Positions 37,323-45,495 of a DNA stretch of 64,000 nt are shown here, in pieces. The notes beneath the pieces were generated by a model, which saw nothing but the letters and a program-made list of their open reading frames with translations, was not told the DNA's origin and did not search any database. Within the stretch, counting starts at the first letter, position 1; every line of letters starts with the position of its first letter. The position numbers and the translations under genes are program-made. Source of the stretch: Halorarum salinum (lineage in GTDB: Archaea > Halobacteriota > Halobacteria > Halobacteriales > Haloferacaceae); assembly GCF_013402875.1 (NCBI RefSeq), contig NZ_CP058580.1:124001-188000 (forward strand), written 5' to 3'.

Positions 37323-37355
37323 TGAACGATTGAGAAAGCGTTCAATTAATCGTTC
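37323..37355 (-). promoter_or_regulatory. arsR operon promoter and operator
   Basis: GAACGATT at 37324-37331 pairs with AATCGTTC at 37348-37355, and TGAACG at 37323-37328 pairs with CGTTCA at 37339-37344. The TATA-like ATTAATT lies within the same stretch about 27 bp before the arsR ATG. A bound repressor would cover both TATA and the transcript start. Confidence 0.6.
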
Positions 37356-37407
37356 CGGTCCGGCGGGCCGGAGGCGGCTCCCGGGCGTCGACGGCCTCGT
37401 CGGGGAG

Positions 37408-37677
37408 TCAGGTCGGGGAGTCGAGCGACGCCCCGCAGTAGTCGCAGGCGTCCCGCCCGGCGGCGACGCGGGCGCCACAGTCGGGGCAGTTCACCTTCTC
37501 GGGGACCGCGTCGGCGTCGTCGGTCCACGCGGCGCGGACGGCGAGGCCGGCCAGCAGGAACAGCGCGAGCATCACCCAGCCGAGCGGGCCCGTGACGATC
37601 AGGAGGAAGACGGCCGCCAGTACCGGGATGGCGAGGAGGGGTTTGGCGAGTTCCGAGAGCAGGCTTCGGGGGAACAT
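37408..37677 (-). CDS. Small zinc-ribbon membrane protein
   Basis: 89 residues from the ATG at 37677; an in-frame codon at 37710 would add 11 residues. Two membrane segments (LAKPLLAIPVLAAVFLLIV and WVMLALFLLAGLAV) are followed by a C-terminal zinc ribbon with NCPDCG and CDYCG. Such small membrane proteins with cytosolic zinc ribbons are common in haloarchaea and have no assigned role. It lies on the same strand 89 bp before arsR but after the EamA gene. Confidence 0.7.
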   Translation of the reverse strand: MFPRSLLSELAKPLLAIPVLAAVFLLIVTGPLGWVMLALFLLAGLAVRAAWTDDADAVPEKVNCPDCGARVAAGRDACDYCGASLDSPT

Positions 37678-37765
37678 CGCGTCGTCCGGCGCCTGACGCG
37701 CGGGCGGCAAGTGTTTTCCGGGGCGAGGGGACGGGCGGGAACGTTTCCGGCGGCTCCGGCGAGTT

Positions 37766-38674
37766 TCAGCCGAACGCGGTGATCAGCCCGACCCCGAGGA
37801 CGACGCCGGTCGCCGCGACGGCCAGCGTCGGCGTCACGCGTTCGAGCCGCTTCGGCATGAACAGCGCCGAGAGGGCCACGACGAACAGCGTGTTCGTGAT
37901 CACGATCGGCGTGACGACGCTCACCGGAGCGATCTCGAGGGCGGCGTAGTAGCCGACGAGGAACGCCGTGTTCGCGAGGCCGGCGAGCACGAACCACCGG
38001 GCGTTCCTCGTACGGAGGACGGTCCGGCCGGGGAGGCGCCCCCGCCACCGGAGGTACAGCGTGAACCCGAGGATGGCCGCCGCCGTCTTGACGACGAGGC
38101 CGACGGCCGCGGGCGTCCCCTCCGCGAACCCGAACTTGGCGAAGATGGGTTCCAGCCCGTACGCGAACGCCGCGGCGACCGGGATCAGGAGCCCGATCGA
38201 GAGCTCCCGGCGCGAGAGCCCCTCCGGGTTCTCCTGGTTCGTCTCCCACGCGATGACGAGGATGCCGGCGACGACGAGCACGATGCCGACGGCGTGGACG
38301 GGCGTGAGCGTCTCGTCGAGGAGGACGACGCCGAACACGGTGGAGACGAGCGCCCACCCGGCGACGATGGGCGCCGTCCTGCTCGCGCCGATCCGCTCGA
38401 TGCTGGTGTAGCTCAGCACCCGACCCAGCAGCGTGCCCACCAGTCCAGCGACGGCGAAGGAGAGCCACGAGGTTCGCGTCAGGCCGTAGTCGGGGTAGTA
38501 GAGCACCGCGACCGACGGGAGCAGGACGAGCACGTTCACGCCGATGACGACGACGACCGCGTCGAGCGCGGCGCCGCCGTCGGTGCCCTTCCGGACGAAG
38601 AGGTTCTGGGCGGCGACCGCCAGCGCCGCGCCGAGCGTCAGGAACACGGCGAGGATCGTCGTCGAGTCTACCAT
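37766..38674 (-). CDS. EamA/DMT-family transporter
   Basis: 302 residues with ten predicted membrane segments in two repeats, as in the drug/metabolite transporter superfamily. The first repeat ends with GRVLSYTSIERIGASRTAPI and the second with NTAFLVGYYAALEIAPVSVVTPI, the usual duplicated EamA motif. DMT members export metabolites or amino acids, or act in uptake. The substrate is unknown. The nearest upstream gene is the convergent-facing MaoC gene 252 bp away. Confidence 0.82.
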   Translation of the reverse strand: MVDSTTILAVFLTLGAALAVAAQNLFVRKGTDGGAALDAVVVVIGVNVLVLLPSVAVLYYPDYGLTRTSWLSFAVAGLVGTLLGRVLSYTSIERIGASRTAPIVAGWALVSTVFGVVLLDETLTPVHAVGIVLVVAGILVIAWETNQENPEGLSRRELSIGLLIPVAAAFAYGLEPIFAKFGFAEGTPAAVGLVVKTAAAILGFTLYLRWRGRLPGRTVLRTRNARWFVLAGLANTAFLVGYYAALEIAPVSVVTPIVITNTLFVVALSALFMPKRLERVTPTLAVAATGVVLGVGLITAFG

Positions 38675-38926
38675 CGGTTTCGTCGGGTGGTCGTGGGTAG
38701 TTCGGGTCCGGGCATGAGCGGTTCGATTCCGGTGATTTGGATGGTGACGAGGTGGGGAAGGTTTTTCCCGGACGACGTGTCGAACGTCTCGAACGCCCCG
38801 CGTCGGTCATCTCTCGGCGTGTCGCATCCGGTATCGGCTCGAATAGCGTGACATCCACCTCGAAAGCCCCCGGAACATCCGATCTTCCACCCCGACAGTG
38901 CTGTCAACCAACCCGGCTACCCCAAC

Positions 38927-39325
38927 TCACCCCTCGTGCGGAACCGACAGGACGACCGCCTCGCCCGAGACCACGCGCTCGCCGTCGGCGTCGGCGACCG
39001 TCTCGACCCGGAGGCGGTCGCCGCCGAGGTGCTCGACGACCTCGACCGCCGCCCGGACCGTCGTCCCCGGACGGACCGGGTTCTCGAACGAGAGGTCCTG
39101 CGAGAGGTAGATCACGTCGCCCGGCAGCCCGGCGAGCGCGGCGCTCACGATCCCCGCCGAGAACGTCCCGTGGGCGATGCGGCCCCCGAACATCGTCCCC
39201 GAGGCGTACTCCTCGTCGAGGTGGATGGGGTTGCGGTCGCCGGTGAGGTCGGCGTAGGCGTCGACGTCGTCGGTCGTGACGGCTCGTTCCGCGCTCGCGG
39301 CGTCCCCGACGGCTGCGACTGGCAT
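38927..39325 (-). CDS. MaoC-like enoyl-CoA hydratase
   Basis: 132 residues forming a single hot-dog domain. The hydratase-2 signature is complete: YADLTGDRNPIHLDEEYA (Asp and His catalytic pair near residues 31-36) and GRIAHGTFSAG. It is predicted to add water to (R)-specific trans-2-enoyl-CoA. It is divergent from the alpha/beta hydrolase and acyl-CoA ligase operon, 87 bp away, and the shared interval contains the 15-bp motif found again before the LivJ-like gene. This context supports a role in carboxylic acid degradation. Confidence 0.88.
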   Translation of the reverse strand: MPVAAVGDAASAERAVTTDDVDAYADLTGDRNPIHLDEEYASGTMFGGRIAHGTFSAGIVSAALAGLPGDVIYLSQDLSFENPVRPGTTVRAAVEVVEHLGGDRLRVETVADADGERVVSGEAVVLSVPHEG

Positions 39326-39359
39326 ACCGTCGGGTCCGCGGCGCCGTCGAAAAACGCCC

Positions 39360-39374
39360 GGGTTAACATGTGAA
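39360..39374. promoter_or_regulatory. Putative operator shared with the LivJ-like operon
   Basis: The 15-bp sequence GGGTTAACATGTGAA lies between the divergent MaoC and hydrolase genes, 38 bp before the hydrolase start. Its exact reverse complement occurs at 45444-45458, 37 bp before the LivJ-like start. The core TTAACATGTGAA is an imperfect palindrome. It reads as a dimer-type regulator site overlapping the promoter. Confidence 0.65.
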
Positions 39375-39412
39375 GCGCCCCCTTGAAGGCGCCGCGTTTC
39401 CACCCCTCGACC

Positions 39413-40222
39413 ATGCCGAGAGCGGACAACGGCGGCGTCGCGGTCGCGTACGAGGAGCGCGGGCGCGACCCCGCCGACGCGGGGACGGTCGTGCTCTGCG
39501 AGGGCCTGGGCTACGGCCGGTGGATGTGGAACTGGCAGGCCGACGCGCTCGCCGACGACTACCACCTCCTCCTGTGGGACAACCGCGGAACCGGCGACTC
39601 CGAGGAACCCGAGGGACCGTACACGGTCCCCGAGTTGGCCGCCGACCTGGAGGCCGTGCTCGCGGACGCCGACGTCGAGGAGGCCCACGTCGTCGGCGCC
39701 AGCATGGGCGGGATGGTCGCCCAGCGCTACGCGATCGAGTACGACCGGGCCCGCTCGCTCGCCCTGCTCTGCACCTCGCCCGGCGGCCCCGACGCCCACC
39801 CGACCCCCGAATCCACGCTGGCCCGGATGTTCTCGGTCCCCGACGACGCCGACGAGCGCGAGGCCATCCGGCACAGGATGGCCCCCGCGATGTCCGACGG
39901 GTTCCCCGAGGCGAACGACGCGCTCGTCTCGGACGTCGTCGACTGGCGGCTGGAGTCGGACGCGAGCGACGCCGCCCGCGAGGCGCAGGCGGCCGCCGTG
40001 GCGGCGTTCGACGCGGGCGACGAACTCGGTTCCCTGGATCTTCCCGTCCTCGTCGCGCACGGGACGGCCGACCGGGTGGTCCCCGTCGAGAACGCCGACC
40101 TGCTCGCCGAGCGACTCCCGCACGCGACGGTCGAGTACGTCGAGGGGGGTTCGCACCTGTTCTTCGTCGAGAATTCGAGGCGCGTGAACGACCTGCTCCT
40201 GGGGTTCCTCGCCGATGCGTGA
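39413..40222 (+). CDS. Alpha/beta hydrolase
   Basis: 269 residues. The nucleophile elbow is VGASMGGMVAQ (Ser near residue 96), with DNRGTGDSEEPEG before it. The acid is probably the Asp of AHGTADRVVP and the base the His of GGSHLFF near 248, giving a full catalytic triad. The start ATG at 39413 fits a promoter region containing the 15-bp motif. Its stop overlaps the acyl-CoA ligase start by eight bases. It may release an acid from an ester or thioester as the first step of a pathway completed by the ligase. Confidence 0.85.
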   Translation: MPRADNGGVAVAYEERGRDPADAGTVVLCEGLGYGRWMWNWQADALADDYHLLLWDNRGTGDSEEPEGPYTVPELAADLEAVLADADVEEAHVVGASMGGMVAQRYAIEYDRARSLALLCTSPGGPDAHPTPESTLARMFSVPDDADEREAIRHRMAPAMSDGFPEANDALVSDVVDWRLESDASDAAREAQAAAVAAFDAGDELGSLDLPVLVAHGTADRVVPVENADLLAERLPHATVEYVEGGSHLFFVENSRRVNDLLLGFLADA

Positions 40223-41873
40223 GTTCACGCCGGCGCCGCCGGCGAACGAGTGGGTGGGCGACTGGAGCGCCCGCCGCGCCCGCCTCTCGCCCGGAACGGT
40301 GGGGCTCGTCGACGCCACCACCGGCGCGGAGTTCACCTACGCCGACCTCGACGAGCGCGCGAACCGGACCGCTCGGCTGCTCCGCGAACGCGGCGTCCGC
40401 GCGGGCGACCGGGTCGCGGTCGTCTCGCGGAACCGGCCCGAACTCGTCGACCTGTTCTTCGCGACCGGAAAGCTGGGCGCCGTACTGGCCCCCCTCTCCC
40501 ACCGGCTCGCGCCGCCCGAACTCGCCGAACTGCTCGGCGTCGTCGACGCCTCGCTGCTCGTGGTCGAGGACGGGCTCGCGGACCCGTTCGGCGACGTGGC
40601 CGACGGGCAGGCCGGCGGAACCGACGACGGTCACGCCGACGCGCTTCCCGACGAGCGCGTGGTCGTGGCCGACGAGGCCGAGTCGGTGAGCGGGGCCGCG
40701 GCCGACCTCGCTGCCGACGCCTGGACCGACGCGCTGCCGGAGGACGGCTCCCCGGTCGAGCGCCCCGACGTTTCGATGGACGACCCGCACCTGTTCCTCC
40801 ACACCGGCGGCTCGACCGGGACCCCGAAGGAGACCGTCGTCCCCCACCGCGCGGTGCTGTGGAACTCGTTCAACACCATCACCGCGTGGGGGCTCCGGCC
40901 CGAGGACGTCACGCCGATGACGTTCCCGATGTTCCACACCGGCGGCTGGAACGTCCTCACCGTCCCGCTGTTCCACCTCGGGGGGACCGTCGTCCTCGCC
41001 CGCGAGTTCGACGCGGGCGAGGTGCTCCGGGTCGTCGAGGAGCGCGGGGCGAGCGTCCTCGTCGCGGTCCCCGCCGTGCTCCGGATGATGGCGACCCACG
41101 ACGACTGGGCCGACGCGGACCTCTCGACGCTCCGGTTCGCCAAGTCCGGCGGCGGCCCCTGCCGCGGGTCGGTCATCGACGCCTGGCGCGAGCGCGGCGT
41201 CGACCTCTCGCAGGGGTACGGGCTCACGGAGTGTGGCCCGAACAACTTCGCGATGCCGGACGGCCGGGACCGCGGGAAGACCGACGCCGTCGGCGTCCCG
41301 GCGATGCACGTCGACGCCCGCGTCGTCGACGACGCGGGCGACCTCCTCCCGGACGGCGAGGTCGGGGAACTCGAACTGTCGGGCCCCCACGCCGCCGCCG
41401 GCTACTGGCGGAACCCGGCGGAGAGCGAGGCGACGTTCGGCGCCGATTCGGCCCGGCCGGCGGACGGGCCGGACGCGGACGGCGACCGCGGGTCGGCTAG
41501 CTGGGTCTCGACGGGTGATCTGGCCCGCGTCGACGCCGACGGCTACTACCACATCGAGGGACGGAAGAAGAACATGTTCGTCAGCGGCGGCGAGAACGTC
41601 TACCCCCCGGAGGTGGAGGACGTCCTCGCCGACCACCCGAAGGTCGAGGACGCGGTCGTCGTCGGCGTGCCCGACGACACGTGGGGCACCGTCGGGAAGG
41701 CCGTGGTCGTCGGCGACGCGTCGCTGACGCTCGACGAACTCGGAACGTTCTGTGACGGGCGGCTCGCGCGGTTCAAACGGCCGCGCGCCCTCGCGTTCGT
41801 CGACGCGCTCCCGACGTCGGGGCCCGAGAAGATCGACCGCGACGCCGTCCGCGAGCGCTTCGGCGAGGGCTGA
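40215..41873 (+). CDS. AMP-dependent acyl-CoA ligase
   Basis: 552 residues. It has the phosphate-binding motif LHTGGSTGTPKE near residue 197, the YGLTECG motif near 337, STGDLARVDADGYYHIEGRKK (A8 region, shown in parts) near 433, and the catalytic Lys in SGPEKIDRD near 540. The enzyme activates a carboxylic acid to its CoA thioester via an acyl-adenylate. Fatty, aromatic or branched acids are all possible. It is translationally coupled to the hydrolase gene, and the pair shares a putative operator with a LivJGFHM-type importer. Confidence 0.92.
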   Translation: MREFTPAPPANEWVGDWSARRARLSPGTVGLVDATTGAEFTYADLDERANRTARLLRERGVRAGDRVAVVSRNRPELVDLFFATGKLGAVLAPLSHRLAPPELAELLGVVDASLLVVEDGLADPFGDVADGQAGGTDDGHADALPDERVVVADEAESVSGAAADLAADAWTDALPEDGSPVERPDVSMDDPHLFLHTGGSTGTPKETVVPHRAVLWNSFNTITAWGLRPEDVTPMTFPMFHTGGWNVLTVPLFHLGGTVVLAREFDAGEVLRVVEERGASVLVAVPAVLRMMATHDDWADADLSTLRFAKSGGGPCRGSVIDAWRERGVDLSQGYGLTECGPNNFAMPDGRDRGKTDAVGVPAMHVDARVVDDAGDLLPDGEVGELELSGPHAAAGYWRNPAESEATFGADSARPADGPDADGDRGSASWVSTGDLARVDADGYYHIEGRKKNMFVSGGENVYPPEVEDVLADHPKVEDAVVVGVPDDTWGTVGKAVVVGDASLTLDELGTFCDGRLARFKRPRALAFVDALPTSGPEKIDRDAVRERFGEG

Positions 41874-41920
41874 TCGTTCGGTCAGGCGCCCGCCGGTCGC
41901 TCGGCCGTTCGGCCGGTCGC

Positions 41921-42211
41921 TCAGCCGTTCAGCCCGCACCGGTCCCGACGGGGCGTCACGGGGAGGACCTGGCTGAGGTCGGGGTTGTTCCGGTCCAGGA
42001 GCGCACGCGGGAACGGGGGGCCGTCGGACTCGATGGAGTGGCCCGTCTCCGCGGCGTGGGCGATGGCCCGCCCGGAGGGGTCGTCCGCGTCGGCTTCCGC
42101 CGCGTCCGCCCCCTCCCGGTCCCGCTCGGCGGGATCGGACTCCCTCCGGTCGATCCCGCCGAAGTCGGTCCCGTCCGACACCGACCACTCGCAGTCGAGA
42201 CAGTACTTCAT
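41921..42211 (-). CDS. Small conserved haloarchaeal protein with N-terminal CxxC
   Basis: 96 residues. It starts MKYCLDCEWSVS, a likely half zinc site, and contains AIAHAAETGHSIES, a pattern I recognise from many short haloarchaeal proteins, where the Cys pair and the His would make a C2H-type metal site. An Asp/Glu/Ala-rich insertion of 30 residues sits between the two motifs, longer than usual. Function is unknown. It converges with the acyl-CoA ligase gene, 47 bp away. Confidence 0.6.
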   Translation of the reverse strand: MKYCLDCEWSVSDGTDFGGIDRRESDPAERDREGADAAEADADDPSGRAIAHAAETGHSIESDGPPFPRALLDRNNPDLSQVLPVTPRRDRCGLNG

Positions 42212-42625
42212 CGGCCCCCCGACCGTCGATGCGTTCGTTTCGGGGCGCTACCACGGGCCCGTCCCCCTCGTCGTCGCGTCGTGGGCGGCGCTCGGATCGG
42301 GGTCCGGCGACGGCGGGGGGTGGTCGGTTGCCGCCGGCCGCGAACGTCGAATCCGCGGCGTCGACGCGGGCGGTCCCGCGTAGCGACCGCGACGGTTCGG
42401 CCGGGGGGATCCCCTCGGCAACGGCGGGTTCGTGGACGGCTCCCGCGGAGACCGCTTCGCTCTCCCTGCCGGATCTGAAGTGAACGACCACGCTCGCGGT
42501 TCGGTAATATCTTGCATAAGTCTTGTGTAAATAACCCTCGCGTCTCGACAGCATCGAAGTTGATTTCTGGCAGTGTTTCACGAAACGAAGGCGGCGTGGC
42601 GGCACGTCCGCCGGCGGAGTTCCGC
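42212..42625. other. Intergenic region between the small Cys protein and the Lrp gene
   Basis: 414 bp with no convincing gene. On the minus strand an AT-rich patch near 42500-42530 (TTATTTACACAAG, then ATATTACC) could be the distal promoter of the small Cys protein gene. A short inverted repeat, GTTTC-AC-GAAAC, is at 42575-42586. The rest is GC-rich and featureless to my eye. Confidence 0.4.
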
Positions 42626-43096
42626 TCACTCGCCCGACAGCTGCGAGCCAAAGTGGCCCAGCGGTCGGCTGTACTCTTCGCGCACGATCTCCGAGGTCTC
42701 GATGTCGATCCCGAGCGCGTCCAGGTCCTCGGCGACCCGTTCGACGTCGGTCGTCTGGACGCCGACGACCTCGACGAGGAGGTTCCGCGTCCCGGAGAGT
42801 AGCTCGCGGACGTTGACCACGTTGGGCGTGTTGAGCGCGTCCGTCGCGACGCGTTTCAGGTCGCCGATCGGCGCCGTACAGACGAACAGGACGTGGTGGG
42901 GAATGCCCGCCTTCTCGTAGTCGATCTCCGGCTTGTAGTCGACGATGATCCCCGACTCCCTGAGCCGCCTGAGCCGGTTGCTCACCGTGCTCGAGGAGAC
43001 GCCGACCTGCTCGGCGATGTCGCCGGTCGACAGTTCGGTCCGGTTCTCCTTTTGAACGAGATAGAGGATGGACCGGTCGGTCTGGTCGAGGTTCAT
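42626..43096 (-). CDS. Lrp/AsnC-family transcriptional regulator
   Basis: 156 residues. The N-terminal helix-turn-helix is MNLDQTDRSILYLVQKENR with AEQVGVSSSTVSNRLRRL as recognition part, followed by an ACT-like RAM domain (residues about 60-140) with VNVRELLSGTRNLLVEV. Proteins of this class regulate amino-acid and acyl metabolism genes and respond to small effectors. It is placed between the acyl-CoA ligase operon and a LivJ-type importer operon, so it is a candidate for binding the motif shared by the two. The link is inference. Confidence 0.88.
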   Translation of the reverse strand: MNLDQTDRSILYLVQKENRTELSTGDIAEQVGVSSSTVSNRLRRLRESGIIVDYKPEIDYEKAGIPHHVLFVCTAPIGDLKRVATDALNTPNVVNVRELLSGTRNLLVEVVGVQTTDVERVAEDLDALGIDIETSEIVREEYSRPLGHFGSQLSGE

Positions 43097-43402
43097 GTCA
43101 TCGACTTCGGGGGCGTTGCCGCCGACCGTCGTTCGATTCCCCGGCGGTCGCGGCGGCCGGGCCCGGCGGGACGGGAGGCGTACGGGCGGATCTCACAGTC
43201 CGTAGGGACGGCTCGACCGGCCAAAAGCGGTGACCATGCACAATCAGGGCCGCGACGGCTCCGAGCCGCGGCGATCCGTCGTCCCTGGCCCCCGACGCGG
43301 TCGACGGCCCCGCGGACCTGCGTCCACGGTGGACCGAAAACCGTTTCATCGATCACGAGAGTTACCCGTCAACTCGGGTGAACGACCGTGTTGGATCTCA
43401 CG

Positions 43403-44089
43403 ATGGATATGGAGCAGTACGACTGTCCGTTCATCCACGCCACCGAGGAGCACGACGTGGCGTTCTCCGCGGTCCACTGGGAGTTCGACACGGCGACGCG
43501 GTCGCTCGAGACCCGGATGGTCGTCGAGGGCGGTGACCGCCACGAACTCGCCGGGGGGCTCACCGAACTCCGCGACCACGCGGGGATGGCGGACTACTCG
43601 CTGCTCTCGAAGGCCGACGACGTCGCCCACGTCCGCACGGTCATCGACCAGACGGCCGCGATGGAGACGATCCGCGACGGCGGCGGCTACATCACCGGCC
43701 CGTTCTACGTCGCCGACGGGAGCGAACTGTGGCACGTCGGCTTCGACGACCGCGGCGAGGCCGACGGGACGCTCTCGCGGCTCGACCGCGACAACGAGTT
43801 CGACGTCGTCGAGCGGCGCGAGCCCGACGTGCCGGAGCTCCAGGGGTTCGTCCAGAACGCCGGCGCCGCCATGACGCTCATCGAGGGCTGCCAGGACCTC
43901 TCGGACGTGGAGCGCGAGACGCTGGAGACGGCCGCCTCGGAGGGCTACTTCGAGAGCCCGCGGTCGGCGACGCTCGGGACGCTCGCCGATCGGTTCGACG
44001 TCTCCAAGCCCGCGGTGTCGAAGAACCTCCGACGCGGCCAGCGCAAGATGCTCGAACGGGTCGTCGAGGCGATGCGGGAACTGGAGTGA
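43403..44089 (+). CDS. Bat-type helix-turn-helix regulator
   Basis: 228 residues from the ATG at 43403; a GTG at 43388 would add five residues. The C-terminal HTH domain has DVERETLETAASEGYFESPRS, TLGTLADRFDVSKPAVSKNLRR, the pattern of the bacterioopsin-activator HTH (HTH_10) family (shown in two parts). The N-terminal 160 residues form an unidentified sensor-like domain. It is divergent from the Lrp gene, and near the LivJ operon. Such regulators activate or repress pathway genes in haloarchaea; the target is unknown. Confidence 0.82.
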   Translation: MDMEQYDCPFIHATEEHDVAFSAVHWEFDTATRSLETRMVVEGGDRHELAGGLTELRDHAGMADYSLLSKADDVAHVRTVIDQTAAMETIRDGGGYITGPFYVADGSELWHVGFDDRGEADGTLSRLDRDNEFDVVERREPDVPELQGFVQNAGAAMTLIEGCQDLSDVERETLETAASEGYFESPRSATLGTLADRFDVSKPAVSKNLRRGQRKMLERVVEAMRELE

Positions 44090-44137
44090 TCTGACTCCCG
44101 AACGAGTCCCGGACGCGTCCGAGCGCCACGCCGGCGA

Positions 44138-44647
44138 TCAGTCGCACCGGCAGACGCCACCCTCGCGAATCTGCGCGGTGGCGAACCCGTGGACGGCCCG
44201 GGCGAGGTCGGACATCGCCGTCGCCTGGGCCTCGGTGGGGCGACCCCCGCCGTAGTAGCTCTCGGTGCGGTTCTCGCCGTACAGGTCCATCATCGCCTCC
44301 GCGGTCCCCGCCTCGAAGAGGCCGATCTGGTGCGCGCGTTCGTAGCTGTACTCGTGGTCCCGGAAGTCCGCGACCTCGTCGCCGGCCATCGCGACCGCGT
44401 ACGCCTCGATGGACCGCTCGGTGGCGCCGAAGCACAGCTCCGTGACCGCCGTGTGGTAGCCGTCCCGTTCCCGGAGGACCGCGACCACCTCGAGGAGCCT
44501 GCACGCCTTCGTGAGCTGCGTCTCCCAGTCCCCGCCCGGTTCGATCCCCGCCTCGTAGCTCGGGACGCCGTGGCCGACCTCGTCGAAGGCATCCTCGGCC
44601 CGTTCGAGCGCGTCGAGCACCGCCCCCGGGTCCGACCCGCTAGGCAT
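44138..44647 (-). CDS. Putative HEPN-like partner of the nucleotidyltransferase
   Basis: 169 residues, mostly helical, with a repeat of charged helices and a NRTESYYGGGRPTEAQA stretch near residue 125, reminiscent of the RN-YY region of HEPN-type partners of minimal nucleotidyltransferases. Its start overlaps the upstream nucleotidyltransferase gene by eight bases, a hallmark of MNT/HEPN toxin-antitoxin pairs. In such pairs the HEPN protein is the toxic ribonuclease and the MNT protein the antitoxin. The classical R-X4-6-H motif is not obvious, so the assignment rests on context. Confidence 0.55.
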   Translation of the reverse strand: MPSGSDPGAVLDALERAEDAFDEVGHGVPSYEAGIEPGGDWETQLTKACRLLEVVAVLRERDGYHTAVTELCFGATERSIEAYAVAMAGDEVADFRDHEYSYERAHQIGLFEAGTAEAMMDLYGENRTESYYGGGRPTEAQATAMSDLARAVHGFATAQIREGGVCRCD

Positions 44648-45335
44648 CGTCCTCGGCCCCGTTCACGAGCAGTTCCTCGACGGTCCCGAACGCCGTCGTC
44701 TCGTACAGGGGGATGCCCGACAGGACGATCTCCCGGACGCTCCCGGCGTACCGCGGAACCGACGAGACGGCCTCGACGTCGACGTCGAAGCCGTACCGCT
44801 CGCCCTCGAACTCGCGCTCCTCGAGGTCCCGTTCGAGTTCGTTGACCGTCCGCTGGCTCCCCGCGCGGTCCTCGTCCACGAGCACCCACAGGTCGACGTC
44901 GCTCCGGCGGTCGGCCTCCCCGCGCGCCACGCTGCCGTACAGGACGACCCCGAGGAGGCCGTCGAGGCGGTCCCGCAGTTCGTCGACGGCCGCCTTCACC
45001 GGCGCCTGAAACTCCCGCTGGGGGATGCGGAGGAACGGGTCGTCCGGAACGAAGAGCCGCCGGCGGTCGATCCGGACGAGCCGTCGGTTCCCGTCGGCCT
45101 CCTCGACCACCAGACCGTTCCCGGCCAGCACGTCGACCGCCCGCCCGACCGTCGGTTTCGTGTGCCCGGTTCGTTCGGCCAGCGTCGCGACGGCGAACTC
45201 GTCGAACCGGTGGCGCGACAGGAACAGGAGGACGTCGTCGGTGGCCTTGTTCTTGAACAGGTTCGGGTCCCCGGCCGGGACCGGCACGGAGACGGCGACG
45301 CCGGTGGACGGGTCCCGCTTCATCTCGCGTTCCAT
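44640..45335 (-). CDS. HTH plus minimal nucleotidyltransferase protein
   Basis: 231 residues from the ATG at 45335. An N-terminal winged helix (ATLAERTGHTKPTVGRAVDVL) is joined to a nucleotidyltransferase domain with GSVARGEADRRSDVDLWVLV near residue 137, holding the GS and DxD catalytic motifs. The TATA-like box about 27 bp before this ATG supports it over a GTG at 45347 and fits a leaderless transcript. The HTH suggests self-regulation. With the downstream HEPN-like gene it forms a probable toxin-antitoxin or AMP-transfer pair. Confidence 0.78.
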   Translation of the reverse strand: MEREMKRDPSTGVAVSVPVPAGDPNLFKNKATDDVLLFLSRHRFDEFAVATLAERTGHTKPTVGRAVDVLAGNGLVVEEADGNRRLVRIDRRRLFVPDDPFLRIPQREFQAPVKAAVDELRDRLDGLLGVVLYGSVARGEADRRSDVDLWVLVDEDRAGSQRTVNELERDLEEREFEGERYGFDVDVEAVSSVPRYAGSVREIVLSGIPLYETTAFGTVEELLVNGAEDDA

Positions 45336-45354
45336 GTAACACGCCACGTAACGG

Positions 45355-45372
45355 TTATATAAAAAGTTTATA
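45355..45372 (-). promoter_or_regulatory. TATA-like promoter of the nucleotidyltransferase pair
   Basis: On the minus strand TAAACTTTTTATATAACC is the most AT-rich spot in the interval. Its centre lies about 27 bp before the ATG at 45335, fitting a leaderless transcript. Confidence 0.55.
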
Positions 45373-45443
45373 GTGAAACGGAGGGCCGCTTATCTGAACG
45401 AGCGGGACGGATCGGCGGCTCCCGACCGGGACGGGCGCGGTCG

Positions 45444-45458
45444 TTCACATGTTAACCC
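45444..45458. promoter_or_regulatory. Putative operator shared with the hydrolase/ligase operon
   Basis: TTCACATGTTAACCC is the exact reverse complement of 39360-39374 and lies 37 bp before the LivJ-like start codon, the same place relative to the gene. Conservation of all 15 bases at both sites in GC-rich DNA is unlikely by chance. Confidence 0.65.
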
Positions 45459-45495
45459 TGCAGTATTTGCCGGTCCGTTCGAGTGGCAGGGACGT

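Noticed and set aside
42248-42517. Open frame of 89 codons on the minus strand with an AT-rich upstream patch
   Set aside because: The product is Pro/Arg/Ser-rich and lacks the acidic composition of the neighbours; no family resemblance.
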